NCBI RefSeq assembly: GCF_016802725.1
Contig: NC_052667.1
Coordinates: 24,574,346 to 24,638,345, forward strand
Reading direction: 5' to 3'
DNA length: 64,000 nt
From: Solenopsis invicta
Taxonomy: Eukaryota; Arthropoda; Insecta; Hymenoptera; Formicidae
Shown here: piece by piece, positions 25,901 to 37,640 of the stretch
How the letters are laid out: every line of letters starts with the position of its first letter
Position numbering within the stretch: the first letter of the stretch is position 1
Translations under genes and position numbers: made by a program
Notes under the pieces: model-generated
Told to the model about the DNA's origin: nothing
The model's input: only the letters and a program-made list of their open reading frames with translations
Database searches by the model: none

Positions 25901-28900
25901 GCACATAAATGGGTAATAAATTTTATTTTAATAGTATAAAGCGCGCGCTTAACAAACGCTCATATAACTACTTCAGCAATTAATAATAAATCCCACTTTT
26001 TTATAATTTTCCCAGGCCCTGGTGAACAAATATTTTTTTTTGCTTTTAAAGGATTCTATAAACAGTTTTGAATAAATAACTTAACTGTTAATTCTAGACC
26101 AAAAATTATTTCTATTTAACATCGTTCTTTTTGGATATAAACAAACATAAGTAGAATATAATACCGGATATTGCATTCAGCGTATGTTCGCTAATGAACG
26201 GTAGTAAATCTTTTGTAACAGTGCATTCTGCATTCTTCAAAGATCTTGTCATGTTTTCCCCTTCCTTAATTAAAATCTCAACAAATTGTTGTAATATATT
26301 GAAATGGAATGCGGGAGTTAATATTTTTCGCCGCGATTGCCATTTAGAACCTAAGATAACAATAAAATAAACCATAATCAAATAATAATGCTGCTAAACA
26401 TAATGCTTACTTATTTACAGCAACAAATGCGAAATATAATAAAAAAGAACTTATGTGGTACGTATTTGGCATTGCAACTTTCCCCTAAATGCTTTTATTT
26501 TTATTCATAATTAATTATACACCGAGATAGCGCTTTAAATGTAAAATAATCTGTTAAATTAAAATCTATGTTTAAATATTTTACTTGATTATTAATGTAA
26601 TAAAATTTTGATGGTTAAAACAGTATATATTAATATTGGCGTGATTACTTTACCTCCACTGGTAAGAAGACCCGTACCTAACCAAGGATGTAATGGATTA
26701 TATATTATACTCTTGTCTATGTGCTTTGTACTGCTTAATATCACCTAGAAAATTATCGAAAGTATATTAATTTAAATACTATTTGTAACTTAATCTCTCT
26801 TAATGAAGATACTTCGTTAAACTGTATAATCTAAACGGCTTAAACATTTTATTACCTTTACAATATCATATTTTCATGAGTTTATTTTTGTAAAACGTTA
26901 GTAAATAAGGTATTCCTAAATTTGTATTTTAATAGTGTATGTAAAAAATTTAATTTTCTTTGGATTTTATTACCTCCAAATCATCAGGATGACGAATAGA
27001 TACACTCCTTAGAAATAGGTAGTGATGCACTTTATAAATAGGATAATAAGTGTCGCCTCTTGTAATTATAAGCTTAAAAAGACCCTCTGAAAAATGCGCG
27101 TATCTCAAATACATAAATATTATATTATAAATAAAATAAAATTGTAATCATAATAATAACAGAACATAGAGCGACATTAAAACATAAAATTAAAGAACCT
27201 TAACAGTCACAGATAGATCTTAGTGTTGACATTTTTTGTGTGATTTTATATATTGTACATTTTCAAATTTACTAAACGACGCTTGGTTAAATTTTTCAGT
27301 CTTGAAACGTAATTTTATGTTGAAGGGGAATAGTAATGTTACAATATTAAATAGAAAATCAATTTTTATAATAATGATAATAAATATATGCTATATAATA
27401 ATAATAATAATAATAATATAATAAATATAATGATAATAAATATATGCTACTAATGCTACAATAATTATGATAACTTTTTTCTTTTATAAGACTGTAAAGA
27501 ACTGTAAAGATTGTTTGTTACTAAATATAATACATTTACATAACGAAAATAGCGGTCAAAAGCAGTTTTTAGTAGAGCTTTATATTATATAAGAGTAGAG
27601 AAATTTTTTTATTTAAGCGATGCCGACTTCAACCGCTACGATGGACCTAATAGGTCTCTCATCCAATGAGCATTCTAGTTTCCACACTTTTCAATCAATA
27701 GAAAAATTATCAGCATTGAGTCCAAAGGGCGGTTGTTTGTGCTGCTTTTATAATATATAGCTCCAATTTTTAGTGCTTAATAATTTTTCTAGGAGGATTT
27801 CTAAACATTTACAAGATTCCCCAAACAGCGCACCGTATATTAGGATTACCTTTTCAAAAAAAAGGTAAAAAAGGTGCCCATACGCGCAAAAAATCTTTGT
27901 TTTTTTCAATCAAAATGTTACGTATTTATATTAATATTTTCTACAAAATCTCTTATTTAAATCTAAGTGGTATTTACTTAAAATACATATCTTGAAATTG
28001 TGTATTCTAATAAAAATGATATGCGTTTCTTAAAAAAAGATGTATGAAACCTCTAAAGTGCCTCTATTATAAAGAAAATATACTTTTTCTACAAAACCCA
28101 AGTGGTAATATTTGTATTCTACCAAATCTGTTATTTTAACCTAAGTGGTACTTAAAATAAATAAATTAAATTGTAATGTTTTGAATTTGTGTAATCTAAT
28201 AAAAATGTATTTCCATTGAAAAATCTTTCATCAGTTTTAACCCAAGTAGTTGTATTTAATTTCAATAAGTTTTAATGAAATATATAACATTTAATTTAAA
28301 AGAATTAATGAGGAAACAGTACAAAATGAGAAAATTTTATATTGAAATAAAAAATTTTTATGCACAAAAACATGAGGCTGCTAGTTAGGAAAAGTAATGT
28401 AAAAAATTGAATAATTTCTATACAAAACCTAATTGCTACTATCTCTCTAATTGTCATTGAAAATCTTCCAACCTAAGTAGTGTTTAATTAAAAAATGCTT
28501 TTGACCGATATAGCCATTATTTGAATGTCTTGATACACTTTTCAGTCATATTAAGATTTAATTGGTATTAAAAGTAACATTTCAGGAATCGAACCAAATC
28601 TTCCAAAAAAATTGTATGCGGTTATACGTAGTTTTTAGTCTATAGTTTATTTTTAAATACATATATTTTAAATTATTATACATTAAATATATGTTCTAAC
28701 AATAACATTTAGGGAATAAATATATTATTAAAGAATATTGACAAATTTATGTAATTAATAAATGTATTAAATAGGCATATTGATATGTAATATTGGATGT
28801 CATATAATATTGATAGTTGTACGTTTTAGAATTAGTTAATTTAATAATAATATATTAAAAATTTTAACGTACCTGATGATTGTAGGCAGTCCAATAAAGT

Positions 28901-29023
28901 ACCAATTATTGGATAACCTGGGCCTGATATTTTATTGATTAATCGTCCCTTTGGTCCGTAATGAAAGTAACAATGAAACACCAAATATGCAACAAGAATA
29001 AATAACAATATGGTAGCCAACAT
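19918..29023 (-). CDS. Cytochrome P450 CYP4 family, copy 2 (complete, 12 exons)
   Basis: A microsomal haem-thiolate monooxygenase of 508 aa. Exons: 28873-29023, 26974-27086, 26654-26744, 26165-26350, 24832-24925, 23842-23935, 22908-23007, 22636-22742, 22482-22550, 21137-21305, 20150-20329, 19918-20090; all joins are in phase with GT-AG introns. An N-terminal hydrophobic anchor (1-20) leads to GPGYPIIG. Helix C has WQSRRKILTPAFHF. The I-helix FMFEGHDTTATG spans exons 8/9, with the Glu (about residue 312) that in CYP4 enzymes can bind haem covalently. Also present are the K-helix EGLR, FDPDRF and the haem loop FSAGPRNCIGQRFA (Cys about 450). The gene ends ATKCT before TAA. CYP4 enzymes typically oxidise fatty acids, hydrocarbons or pheromones at the chain end; the substrate here is unknown. 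It is the only complete, open CYP4 in the window. Confidence 0.95.
23090..23660. repeat. Degenerate TGATTTCATNTGATT repeat in CYP4 intron 6
   Basis: Variants of GATTTCAT, TGATTGCA and AATTTCAT recur many times through the intron. A related but differently arranged stretch lies in the same intron of copy 3 (37120-37640). It looks like an old, decayed tandem repeat. Both versions lie just upstream of exon 7. Confidence 0.5.
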
Positions 29024-29348
29024 TTTTGTCGTAATTGTTGTTCCAATCAGGTTCAGTTTTCTTCACACTTGTGTTTCTTCAGTTTTTAGATTGTATGTAT
29101 TACTAAATATTTCTAATTTATTTGTGACAAATTTTATTGTTATCCTTGTAAGATGGATAAGATTATACACCTAAATTTGTTTATTAAGTAATATATATTA
29201 AAATATGGTAATTAAATAAACTTATAAACACTCTCAATAAATATTTTAGTATCAAATAGAGTTACGTTGTGACAAACTGATGTTTTCTCATTGATCAATC
29301 GCTTGCATATGAAGATGACTATTCATTTCTTCTTGATTTATTCTTGCG

Positions 29349-29356
29349 TATTTATA
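29349..29356 (-). promoter_or_regulatory. Candidate TATA box of CYP4 copy 2
   Basis: TATAAATACGC on the minus strand, 326 bp upstream of the start codon, matching the motif upstream of copies 1 and 3. A 5' untranslated region of roughly 300 nt would follow if it is used. Confidence 0.4.
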
Positions 29357-29523
29357 TACTTATAATCGCTCTTGATGGAGATTACTTATCTCTTAACTTT
29401 TTATTGGTCAACAAGGCTTAAGTATTGAGGAATAATTTTACATTTGTGATATTTTGTGTTTACATTTGTAATTGCGATTCAAATCAGAAGTTTATTACAA
29501 ATTTTAATTTTCTTGTGTTAAAT

Positions 29524-30650
29524 TCAATAGAGAGAGAGAGCGATTTTGAAAAAAAAAATATTTTATGTACACATGCTGATAATCTATAAATTTTGATTAA
29601 CTGAGGTTTGAGCTGGGAAAAATTTTAATGTTTAAAATAACATAAGAAAATTTTACACTTATAGTATTAAAATAATTACTAAGTAAAAAATATATATCTT
29701 GAAATAAAAAGTTTTAACAAATTCTTAATTATTAAATACAATTGAACGTATTAAATATAATATATAATACATGTAATGCAGTAATATATGTATTAGTAGT
29801 AGCAGAAAGCTTAGCTTTTTTTGTTCAAAATTTAATCGTTATGTATAACCAAACTAAAGCTTAATTATTGAAATATTCTCTGTTATTGTTAGCTTGATAT
29901 GCTATCTTGCGAGCAGCAGTGATTAAAACTTATCAGTTTTAAAGAGATGGATTCAATGAGGTTAATGATATTTTAGATTTCTTTATCTGTTTTGAAGTGT
30001 GTATCAGCAAATGATGTTGCATTACTTAAAATAAGTAGTGATTGGAAATTATTATTTAATATTATTTAGTGAATATGCGTGTGGAATAAGTTTCCAGTCA
30101 ACGCGAATTGTTTAAAATTTTAAATAGATCGAATAAATCATGGTTAAGTTATCATGACTATCGCTTTGAAAAATAACGTTTTGAGAAGAATGCGTTTAAT
30201 GTTTAATTACACTTTTTAATGTAATTTTGTATCTTATTCTTTAGTAAATACATATTTTCAAAATAGAGATACACTGGGTATTTCGTTTTTTAAACAAACG
30301 TTTTACAGGATATTAAAGAATGTCTTATTTTTCAATTTGTTGGAGTTCTAAACTCACTTGTGAAAGTATTAACGCTGTCTACTTTCTGGATCTTTTTTAA
30401 AATAAGTACAACTTTGACTGGTTGAAGACAGATTGTGCTAACGTCACTTTTTCAGCATAACTAACAAAATCTTAGGAAAGAATTCAACGTTTCTATTATA
30501 ATTCTTTATTTCAAAAATATTTATAAGTGAAATTTTGTTTGTTTGCCAAAAATGACCTTGATTGTCAACAAAAAGTTAAAAAAAAAATATATGTATATGT
30601 ATATATATATATATATGTATATATATTTGTATGTATGTATATACCCTATA
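29524..30650. other. AT-rich spacer without recognised features
   Basis: From the short GA run at 29530 the sequence stops resembling the upstream regions of copies 1 and 3. It contains a TA/TG-rich microsatellite at about 30586-30645. No exon, RNA gene or transposon ends were recognised. Confidence 0.4.
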
Positions 30651-30653
30651 TTC

Positions 30654-32159
30654 TTTTAGGATTGTACATCAATTCTTCAGAGGTATTCCATTCTTATTGT
30701 AAAAGCTCCACTTAAAATACATAATAATTTTCAATTGCATCTAAATACAAATTGAATATGGAACATATAAAATATATATATCTGTACAAGTATATATTTT
30801 ATACTATTTGAAAGTATAAAACGGTTTGAAAAACGTAAAAAATGTCATTAAACTTGACATAATCTTTCCTTGCGTGAAACGTGGTGTGAATAATGTAAAT
30901 AAGATTATTTTCATCGAACGAAACGAATTCTCATTTCATGAGAACAGCGCACGTAGAGTTGCAGAGAAAAATGCATCGCATTTTACCTATTTTACGGCGC
31001 ACACTAATTATTTTTGCAAATCAATTTATTAGTATGCTACAGTCTCTATAAGTTCTGTCTTTTACTTCCTTTGTTACGTACGTTGAATATAAATGTCGCA
31101 GATAGAATCAACATCATTTATAGTTCACGTAATAATGATAATAATAATCATTTTAAAATTAGAATTAATGAGCTTAAGAGCGCAGGATGTCAAACGCAAA
31201 TAAATAAATCACAGCATAAATCCAATCTCAAGCAAACATTTCGACCTTCAATGACGGTCTTTCTCAGTACAGATTTACAAGTCGAACAAATAGAGATTGT
31301 GCGAAACCGTGATATACATCTTCTTTATACCAATATAATATAATAATCATTTTTTTATATTTCTGAGCAAAGGTGATAATGTACGAATTATTATTTGCAA
31401 TCTTTATTTATAGACTGTAAATTATATTAACACTTTACGTTATAATACAATTAAAGACGTGATAGGATTATACACGGTCTTAGCAAGACCTTGACACTAA
31501 AATAGTATTCTTTGTAACATACATTTCTGATTTTTTTGCATGTATTTGTATTAAATAAAAAAGGCAATCTACTCGTAAGTTCAAGTGTTAATTGTTTTAT
31601 ATTATACGTTACATGATACATATACAACATAATAAAGAACATTCATGGAATTACTTAACATAAAAGAGACGTAGTGCCTTATAATAAGAGTCTATTATTA
31701 AACAAATTATCATGATTCCACCATTATCGTGAAAATAGTTTGTATCAACAAAACGTGAATATAAATGAATGCTTTTCTAAAATACTTTAAAATTTATTTC
31801 AGCGATTAGAAAAATGAGTGTCAGTAATTATAGAATTTATTTCAAGCACCGGTTAAAAATATATGTTAGTTTAAGACGTAAAAAAATCAGATTTGTAACT
31901 TCATAGAACAAATTCTTATTATTTTTCTTAAAAATGAAATACGACTATGTGCAATTTATCTGTTAATGTACGTTTATCCGCCACAAATCAGAATCAGTAC
32001 GAATCAGGAATTTGCGGCTATCCTTAATTTCAGCAGTCATGATAGATATGATAGAAGCGCACGCGCCACAATCATGGCACATTCCTTTTGTGTCTCTGAT
32101 TTCCGAATAATTTTGAACATAGACAATGAGAAACGTGGCAATCGGAATGTATCCTGATA
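30654..32159 (-). pseudogene. AOX remnant 2 (pieces of exons 14 and 3)
   Basis: Two decayed AOX fragments keep the expected order and strand. At about 30654-30712 a piece of exon 14 reads SEEL.YNPK after an indel (intact gene: TSEELVYNPK). At 31979-32159 an exon 3 copy has the same 181-bp length as the intact exon. It reads IRDTKGMCHDCGACASI where the intact gene has LRGTKAMCHEGGCGACIV, so the first iron-sulphur loop is damaged. Its acceptor AG and donor GT are both lost. All exons between are missing. A block at 30745-30960 resembles CYP4 upstream DNA (7690-7885), showing that the region is rearranged. Confidence 0.75.
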
Positions 32160-32894
32160 TCGTGAATGATTTTACAATCATTAAACTGGTATAAGAGATA
32201 AAATTCTAAATATAACACATATCTTGTTATCTCCTATGTCTTTCCAGTTAAAAATTATATAACCAAATATTATAACAAAAGTAATGAGCAAAGGAACATA
32301 CAAGCCAAACAAGATGTTTGTGCTAAGTATTGTTTATAATAATAAATATTAAATACATACAATAATATAATATATAACTATAAACATAATAAATATTAAA
32401 ATTTTGTATTGATGATAAAAAATAATTTTAATACTTATTTATTATGTTTTCCATAAAAATCATAACTTTAAATACGTGTTATTTTTACGAAAAATTCTTA
32501 TTTTGATTTTTCTGTAAAAGTTTGTATAATCTTTACTTAGAACTTATAAGTTACAACTTGTAATATAATTTAATATTATACATTGTTAATCAGTCATAAA
32601 AGTTGAAGCATTTTTGTCCTATATCTTATGGTTAAAATGTCTGAATAAAATTGACGTTATATGTCTCTAAATTCAAAACTACTTCTTACATTATTTTACT
32701 TATTACGTATTTTCGTTTTTTTTTTTGGAAAAGGATTCTTTAGAAAATTGTCTTTAGGTACTTTTTGGAAAATTAAAAATAAAGCCTCTGCAAAGAAAGT
32801 GTAACATTTTTAAAAATTTTGAAAACGTATATTAAATTTATTTTTTTTAAATTGATTTCTTTAAACCATAATTTTTTCTGTAAGTTAATAACAG

Positions 32895-33286
32895 GGCAGA
32901 GTGGGGTAAGTCGAACCCGTTCAAATTTTAGTTTTTTTTATGGCACAAATAAAAGCCGATCGAAAAACTAAAGGCACTGTGGGAAAGATAATTTAATTTT
33001 CTTCATTTTTGCTTCATTTTGACGAATCTCTCACCTGTGTTGAATTATAATGGAAAATGTAAAAACGCCTTTTTCAGTCTGATTTGAAAGCAGTAGTTCT
33101 AAATCGGACCACTCCCTGATGCAAATTGAACACTTCTACCTTTATCGACTTTTAAATAGAATTTTGATGGACAGATTGAAAGTAAAAGATAAAAATTTTA
33201 TTTAAAAAAATGGTAACATGTTATACAATTAGACGTTTTCCGGTCACGTTATAATATTATATAATTAGGATTAAAATCAATAAAAT
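32895..33286. mobile_element. Truncated GAGTGTGGGGTAAAT-type element
   Basis: The left part of the element seen complete at 3812-4734 and 41710-42628: GCAGAGTGGGGTAAG start, GGTCTGATTT-like core, and the run ending ATCAATAAAAT. Homology stops at about 33286, and the next base onward matches intron 10 of CYP4 copy 2 (from about 20647). The break therefore coincides with the loss of exons 11-12 of CYP4 copy 3. Confidence 0.6.
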
Positions 33287-33728
33287 ACACACGACATCAT
33301 TAATACCTAGCCATCTTAAATTATTTACGTCCTGCATTTTTTATAAAACACGTAACATATCCTAAAAGGAAATGTGAACGTTGCTAACTTTAAATAGTAA
33401 GATATTAACGTTTAAATTTTAAATGCACAGACGTTTTGTGTATGTACATATAATTAACATAATAGGAAATTTAATGTGATAATCTCAATTTTTTGGAAAA
33501 TATCAGATTTCTCAAAATTGTATTATAACGTTGTATTTTAATGTTCAAGTAACTTTGAAATTATTACTTCAACATCTTACCTTCTTATTTATTGGCTTCA
33601 TTTAGATAAAATTGTCTCAAATGAGATAAACGAATGTACTTTCAAAATAAAAGAAAAAAATGTTACAACTTTTATTAAGTAAATGCATACGAGTATGTAT
33701 AATGTTTCATTGCATGTTTCATAATGTG

Positions 33729-33785
<57 letters not shown>

Positions 33786-33799
33786 CGTATATATATATA

Positions 33800-35120
33800 C
33801 GAGGTGTGTTCAAAAAGTATCGCGAATTTTGAATTTTCGCGGGTTACGTATATTCGAATTTCGATCTTTTTGTGGCGTTATGTTGGTACTCATGTCTCTC
33901 ACTTATGCCGACAAGCTCGGCCATTTTGAATGTTCACTTAATTGTTGACAGCTGCTTTGCTTGCACGTGTTTTGGATCGTCTTCGATTTTTACCTGTTCA
34001 AAAAAATGGATCAAAGAACCTGTATTAAATTTTGTGTGAAAAACGAAATTAAGTGCGCGGATGCATTCCGAATGTTGACTGTGGCATACGGAGAAGCTAC
34101 CTTGGACCGAAGCAACGTTTATCGGTGGTACAAAATGTTCTCAGAAGGCCGAGAAGATGTGAACGACGAAGAGCGTGCCGGACGCCCGAGCACTTCAACA
34201 ACAGACGAAAAAATTAATGAAGTGGAGAAAATGGTATTGGCCAATCGTCGAATCACCGTTAGAGAAGTTGCTGAGGACCTAAACATATCGATTGGCTCGT
34301 GCCATTCGATTTTTATCAATGATTTGGGCATGAGACGGGTCGCCGCGAAATTCGTACCAAAATTGCTCAATTGCGACCAAAAACAGCATCGCATGAACAT
34401 TGCTAATGAGATGTTGGACTCTGTCCGCGACGACCCAAATTTGCTCCAGAGGGTCATAACTGGTGACGAATCGTGGGTTTATGGTTATGACGTGGAAACC
34501 AAAGCTCAATCATCTCAATGGAAGCTGCCGCACGAACCAAGACCGAAAAAAGCGCGCCAAGTTCGGTCGAATGTGAAAGTTTTGCTGACAGTTTTCTTCG
34601 ATTGCAGGGGCGTGGTGCATCATGAGTTCTTGCCACAGGGTAGAACGGTCAATAAGGAATATTACCTGCAAGTTATGCGCAATTTGCGCGAAGCAATCCG
34701 CCAGAAACGCCCGGATTTGTGGAAGAACAAAAATTGGCTTTTGCACCACGATAACGCCCCTGCTCACACATCGTTGCTTGTGCGCGACTTTTTGGCCAAA
34801 AACAACACACTAATGATGCCGCAGCCACCGTATTCCCCAAATCTGGCCCCCTGTGACTTTTTCTTGTTCCCTAAACTGAAGAGGCCCATGAAAGGACGAC
34901 GTTACGCTACGCTTGACGAGATAAAGACGGCATCGAAGGAGGAGCTGAACAAGATAAAAAAAATGATTTTTTGAAGTGCTTCGAAGATTGGAAAAACCGT
35001 TGGCACAAGTGTATAATATCTCATGGGGATTACTTTGAAGGGGACAAAATAGATATTCATGAATAAATAAATAATTTTTGAAAAAACACAAAATTCGCGA
35101 TACTTTTTGAACACACCTCG
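33800..35120 (+). mobile_element. Full-length mariner (DD34D)
   Basis: It is 1321 bp with identical inverted ends of about 32 bp (CGAGGTGTGTTCAAAAAGTA and complement) and TA on both sides. The transposase gene fills the centre. Perfect ends and an almost open gene point to a recent insertion into intron 10 of CYP4 copy 3. That host gene was probably already dead, because other lesions lie outside the element. Confidence 0.93.
34006..34974 (+). CDS. Mariner transposase with late frameshift
   Basis: ATG at 34006 is preferred over upstream non-ATG extensions. The 322-aa product has an N-terminal helix-turn-helix region (FCVKNEIKCADAFRML), the linker AGRPSTSTTDEK and all three catalytic aspartates: ITGDESW, HHDNAPAH and SPNLAPCDFF. 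The last two are separated by 34 residues (DD34D). At 34965-34972 a run of eight A replaces the nine needed, so the frame shifts and stops at TGA. The expected last 34 or so residues, ending YFEGDKIDIHE, continue in the next frame. This may be a real lesion or a homopolymer error. The conserved WVYGYDVETK region is intact. Confidence 0.9.
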   Translation: MDQRTCIKFCVKNEIKCADAFRMLTVAYGEATLDRSNVYRWYKMFSEGREDVNDEERAGRPSTSTTDEKINEVEKMVLANRRITVREVAEDLNISIGSCHSIFINDLGMRRVAAKFVPKLLNCDQKQHRMNIANEMLDSVRDDPNLLQRVITGDESWVYGYDVETKAQSSQWKLPHEPRPKKARQVRSNVKVLLTVFFDCRGVVHHEFLPQGRTVNKEYYLQVMRNLREAIRQKRPDLWKNKNWLLHHDNAPAHTSLLVRDFLAKNNTLMMPQPPYSPNLAPCDFFLFPKLKRPMKGRRYATLDEIKTASKEELNKIKKMIF

Positions 35121-35125
35121 TATAT

Positions 35126-35179
<54 letters not shown>

Positions 35180-37119
35180 GTCAGTTACATACTTAATTGT
35201 GTTTCTTCCGAAGTAACTCGTGATATGGAATGGACACTTGGATATAAACGCAACCCTTCTTTTATACATCTCTCTAAATATTGCATATCTTGCAACGATT
35301 TCATAGTAAGTTTCCCTTCACTCTCTTGCATAATAGCATTGACTTCTTTTCTGACTCAATCCTGTATTATTAACATTAATAAAAAAACACGTTTTTTTAT
35401 TCTAAAATACATGTTTTATTTATGCAGAAAAAGAATTGTAGAATTTCTATATTTATTTTGAAGATGTTCAGCGTGCGCGCGCGATTAATGTTTTCCCAGT
35501 ATATAAATTATGGAAGTACAATATATGTTTATATATCAAGAGTGTTTCAAAATTTGCAAATCAAAATATTATAGCAAGAAAATCTTTTAGAAATGCAGTA
35601 AAAAAATATAGTTTTTTGTAAATTTTTATGTCAAGATGTTATTTTTGATGTAAAAAGGTTTAAAGCAGACCAATTACGAACTATGTTTTGCATGTTCCTA
35701 ATACTACCGCGCAAATAATAATATTCAGTGCATGATAATCAACCGTAACATAATCTCTGATTGACCAGTTTTAAACTTTCATATTTTAAAAACTATTTTT
35801 TGAAATAAAAATCTGTAAATATTTTTTTTAATATTTCAAGAACTCCCTTAGTATAGTATTTTAATTTACGAATTTTGACATTCTCTGTATATATATAATA
35901 AGAGTATACAGACCAACGTAAATACCCAACTAATTTACTTTAATCATCAGTCTGATATTTCCTGTGTAATTTTATAGTATGTACATCTGCAAGTTTATCA
36001 AATTACACGCTGATAAATTCTTCGATCTTAAAACACAGTTTTGCAAGTTGATCAAGTGTAGTAATATCATAATGTTAAAGCAAGAATTAATTTACAAATA
36101 ATATTATTCATGTTCAACTTAAAATTATGTTTTAAGAACAAAAAATTTATCAACATGCAATTTGATAATCTTAAATGTATATAAAATCATAAGAAATATC
36201 AGTAAGATCTATGTCCTTTAAGGCCTTTTAAAATTAATTATATGTACAATGTATAATAAAGTATATAATTTATACATGTAATATTATACACATACAATAT
36301 GCATATATGTATATAACAAATTTATATGAGTATTTTCATAATAATGAAAAAGAGAAGAAAAATGTAAGGAAAACATTTCTACGTCCTCAATAAAAAATAT
36401 GTTGCGTTGGAGTCACGCATGCAATAAATTTTAAATATATTTTTTTAATAAACAACTTAATGAATTGAAGGAATTATTTAATCTTATTATCTAAACATAA
36501 TGCTCATTTAACAAAGAATACCTGGATATCTTTATGTTCGGCCAATAACGATAGAATATAGAATAAACCCGTCGCTGTAGTATCATGACCCTGTAATCAC
36601 ATATTCCTTTTTTGATATGCATTCAAATCTTACAGTAAAACAAAGAAGAAAGCGTACAAATACCTCAAACATAAAAGTATCGACTTCCTCTCTGATATCT
36701 AAATCACTTAAAGTACAATCTTGAGATGCTTGTATTAAAATGTCCAACAAAGCGAGTCGTTTTTTTCGAACTAAATCAAATTATATAACTTTTATAATTG
36801 TTGTTTTACTACTTTTACGCAACATTAAATTAAATTTTAAATTATAATACAATTATCGAATTATTGACGACGTTTCCCTATTAGATTTTAGAATTTAATA
36901 GGGATTTTGTATTACGTACTTCCAATGGTTTCTGCATCATCTTCGTAAACATTTGTGTTAAGGTTTTTCAAGTACTGTCCATTGGTTTGCTTATAATAAT
37001 CTTTTCTTTCTGCAATAATCTACACACATCCAACATAGTTTTATTTTTCATTGTTTGTATAAATGCTAAAGACACGAGGGGCTAGCCACTAGCTAATGTT
37101 GTCTCATAGATTACATGAT

Positions 37120-37640
37120 TTCATTTGATTTCATCTTAATGCAAATGATTTCATCCACACAATGATTGTATATCTAATTATTAAATTTCTTCTGATTAAA
37201 AGTGATTTTATTTGATTAAAAGCACTATTATTGATTATTAATTTCTTTCAAACAAAATTAAATTGTGGGTTAACCATTCAGAAAATAGATGTACACCTGA
37301 CTGCTGACTTCAAGATTTTATTGGAATTAAGTATGATTAATAAAAGATTTTTCTAAAAAAAAAGTTTATGAAAATTTTTACAAAAATAAAAACTTGTACT
37401 AATTTCATCAAATTTCATTGTTATCATGCACGATTTTATTGCATTATGATTGCGAATTGAACTTGATTTCCAATAATCACACAAAACCCAATATTACTTT
37501 TGCTGATTTCTAGTAATTTTATATGATTTTATTATTATTATGATTTCTGATGATTTCATTTGACTTCATAATTGCATTTGATTGCAAAATAATTACTTAT
37601 AAAGATTTCATAATGTTTTTATAATGATTTTGAAAGCACT
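37120..37640. repeat. Degenerate GATTTCAT repeat in intron 6 of copy 3
   Basis: Counterpart of 23090-23660, with the same GATTTCATTTGATT-like units but with internal gains and losses. No other content. Confidence 0.45.

Larger units (their letters stand above)
33735..35174. repeat. AT microsatellite split by a mariner
   Basis: AT runs at about 33735-33799 and 35121-35174 flank the mariner. The corresponding intron of CYP4 copy 2 has one short AT run (about 21087-21110). The element entered at a TA inside the microsatellite, which then expanded or was already long. Confidence 0.8.

Noticed and set aside
30527..30715. Small plus-strand protein rich in Tyr and Ile
   Set aside because: It is the translation of a TA/TG microsatellite.
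33598..33813. Minus-strand open frame of 71 codons
   Set aside because: Most of it is AT-repeat translation; the remainder is intron DNA shared with CYP4 copy 2.
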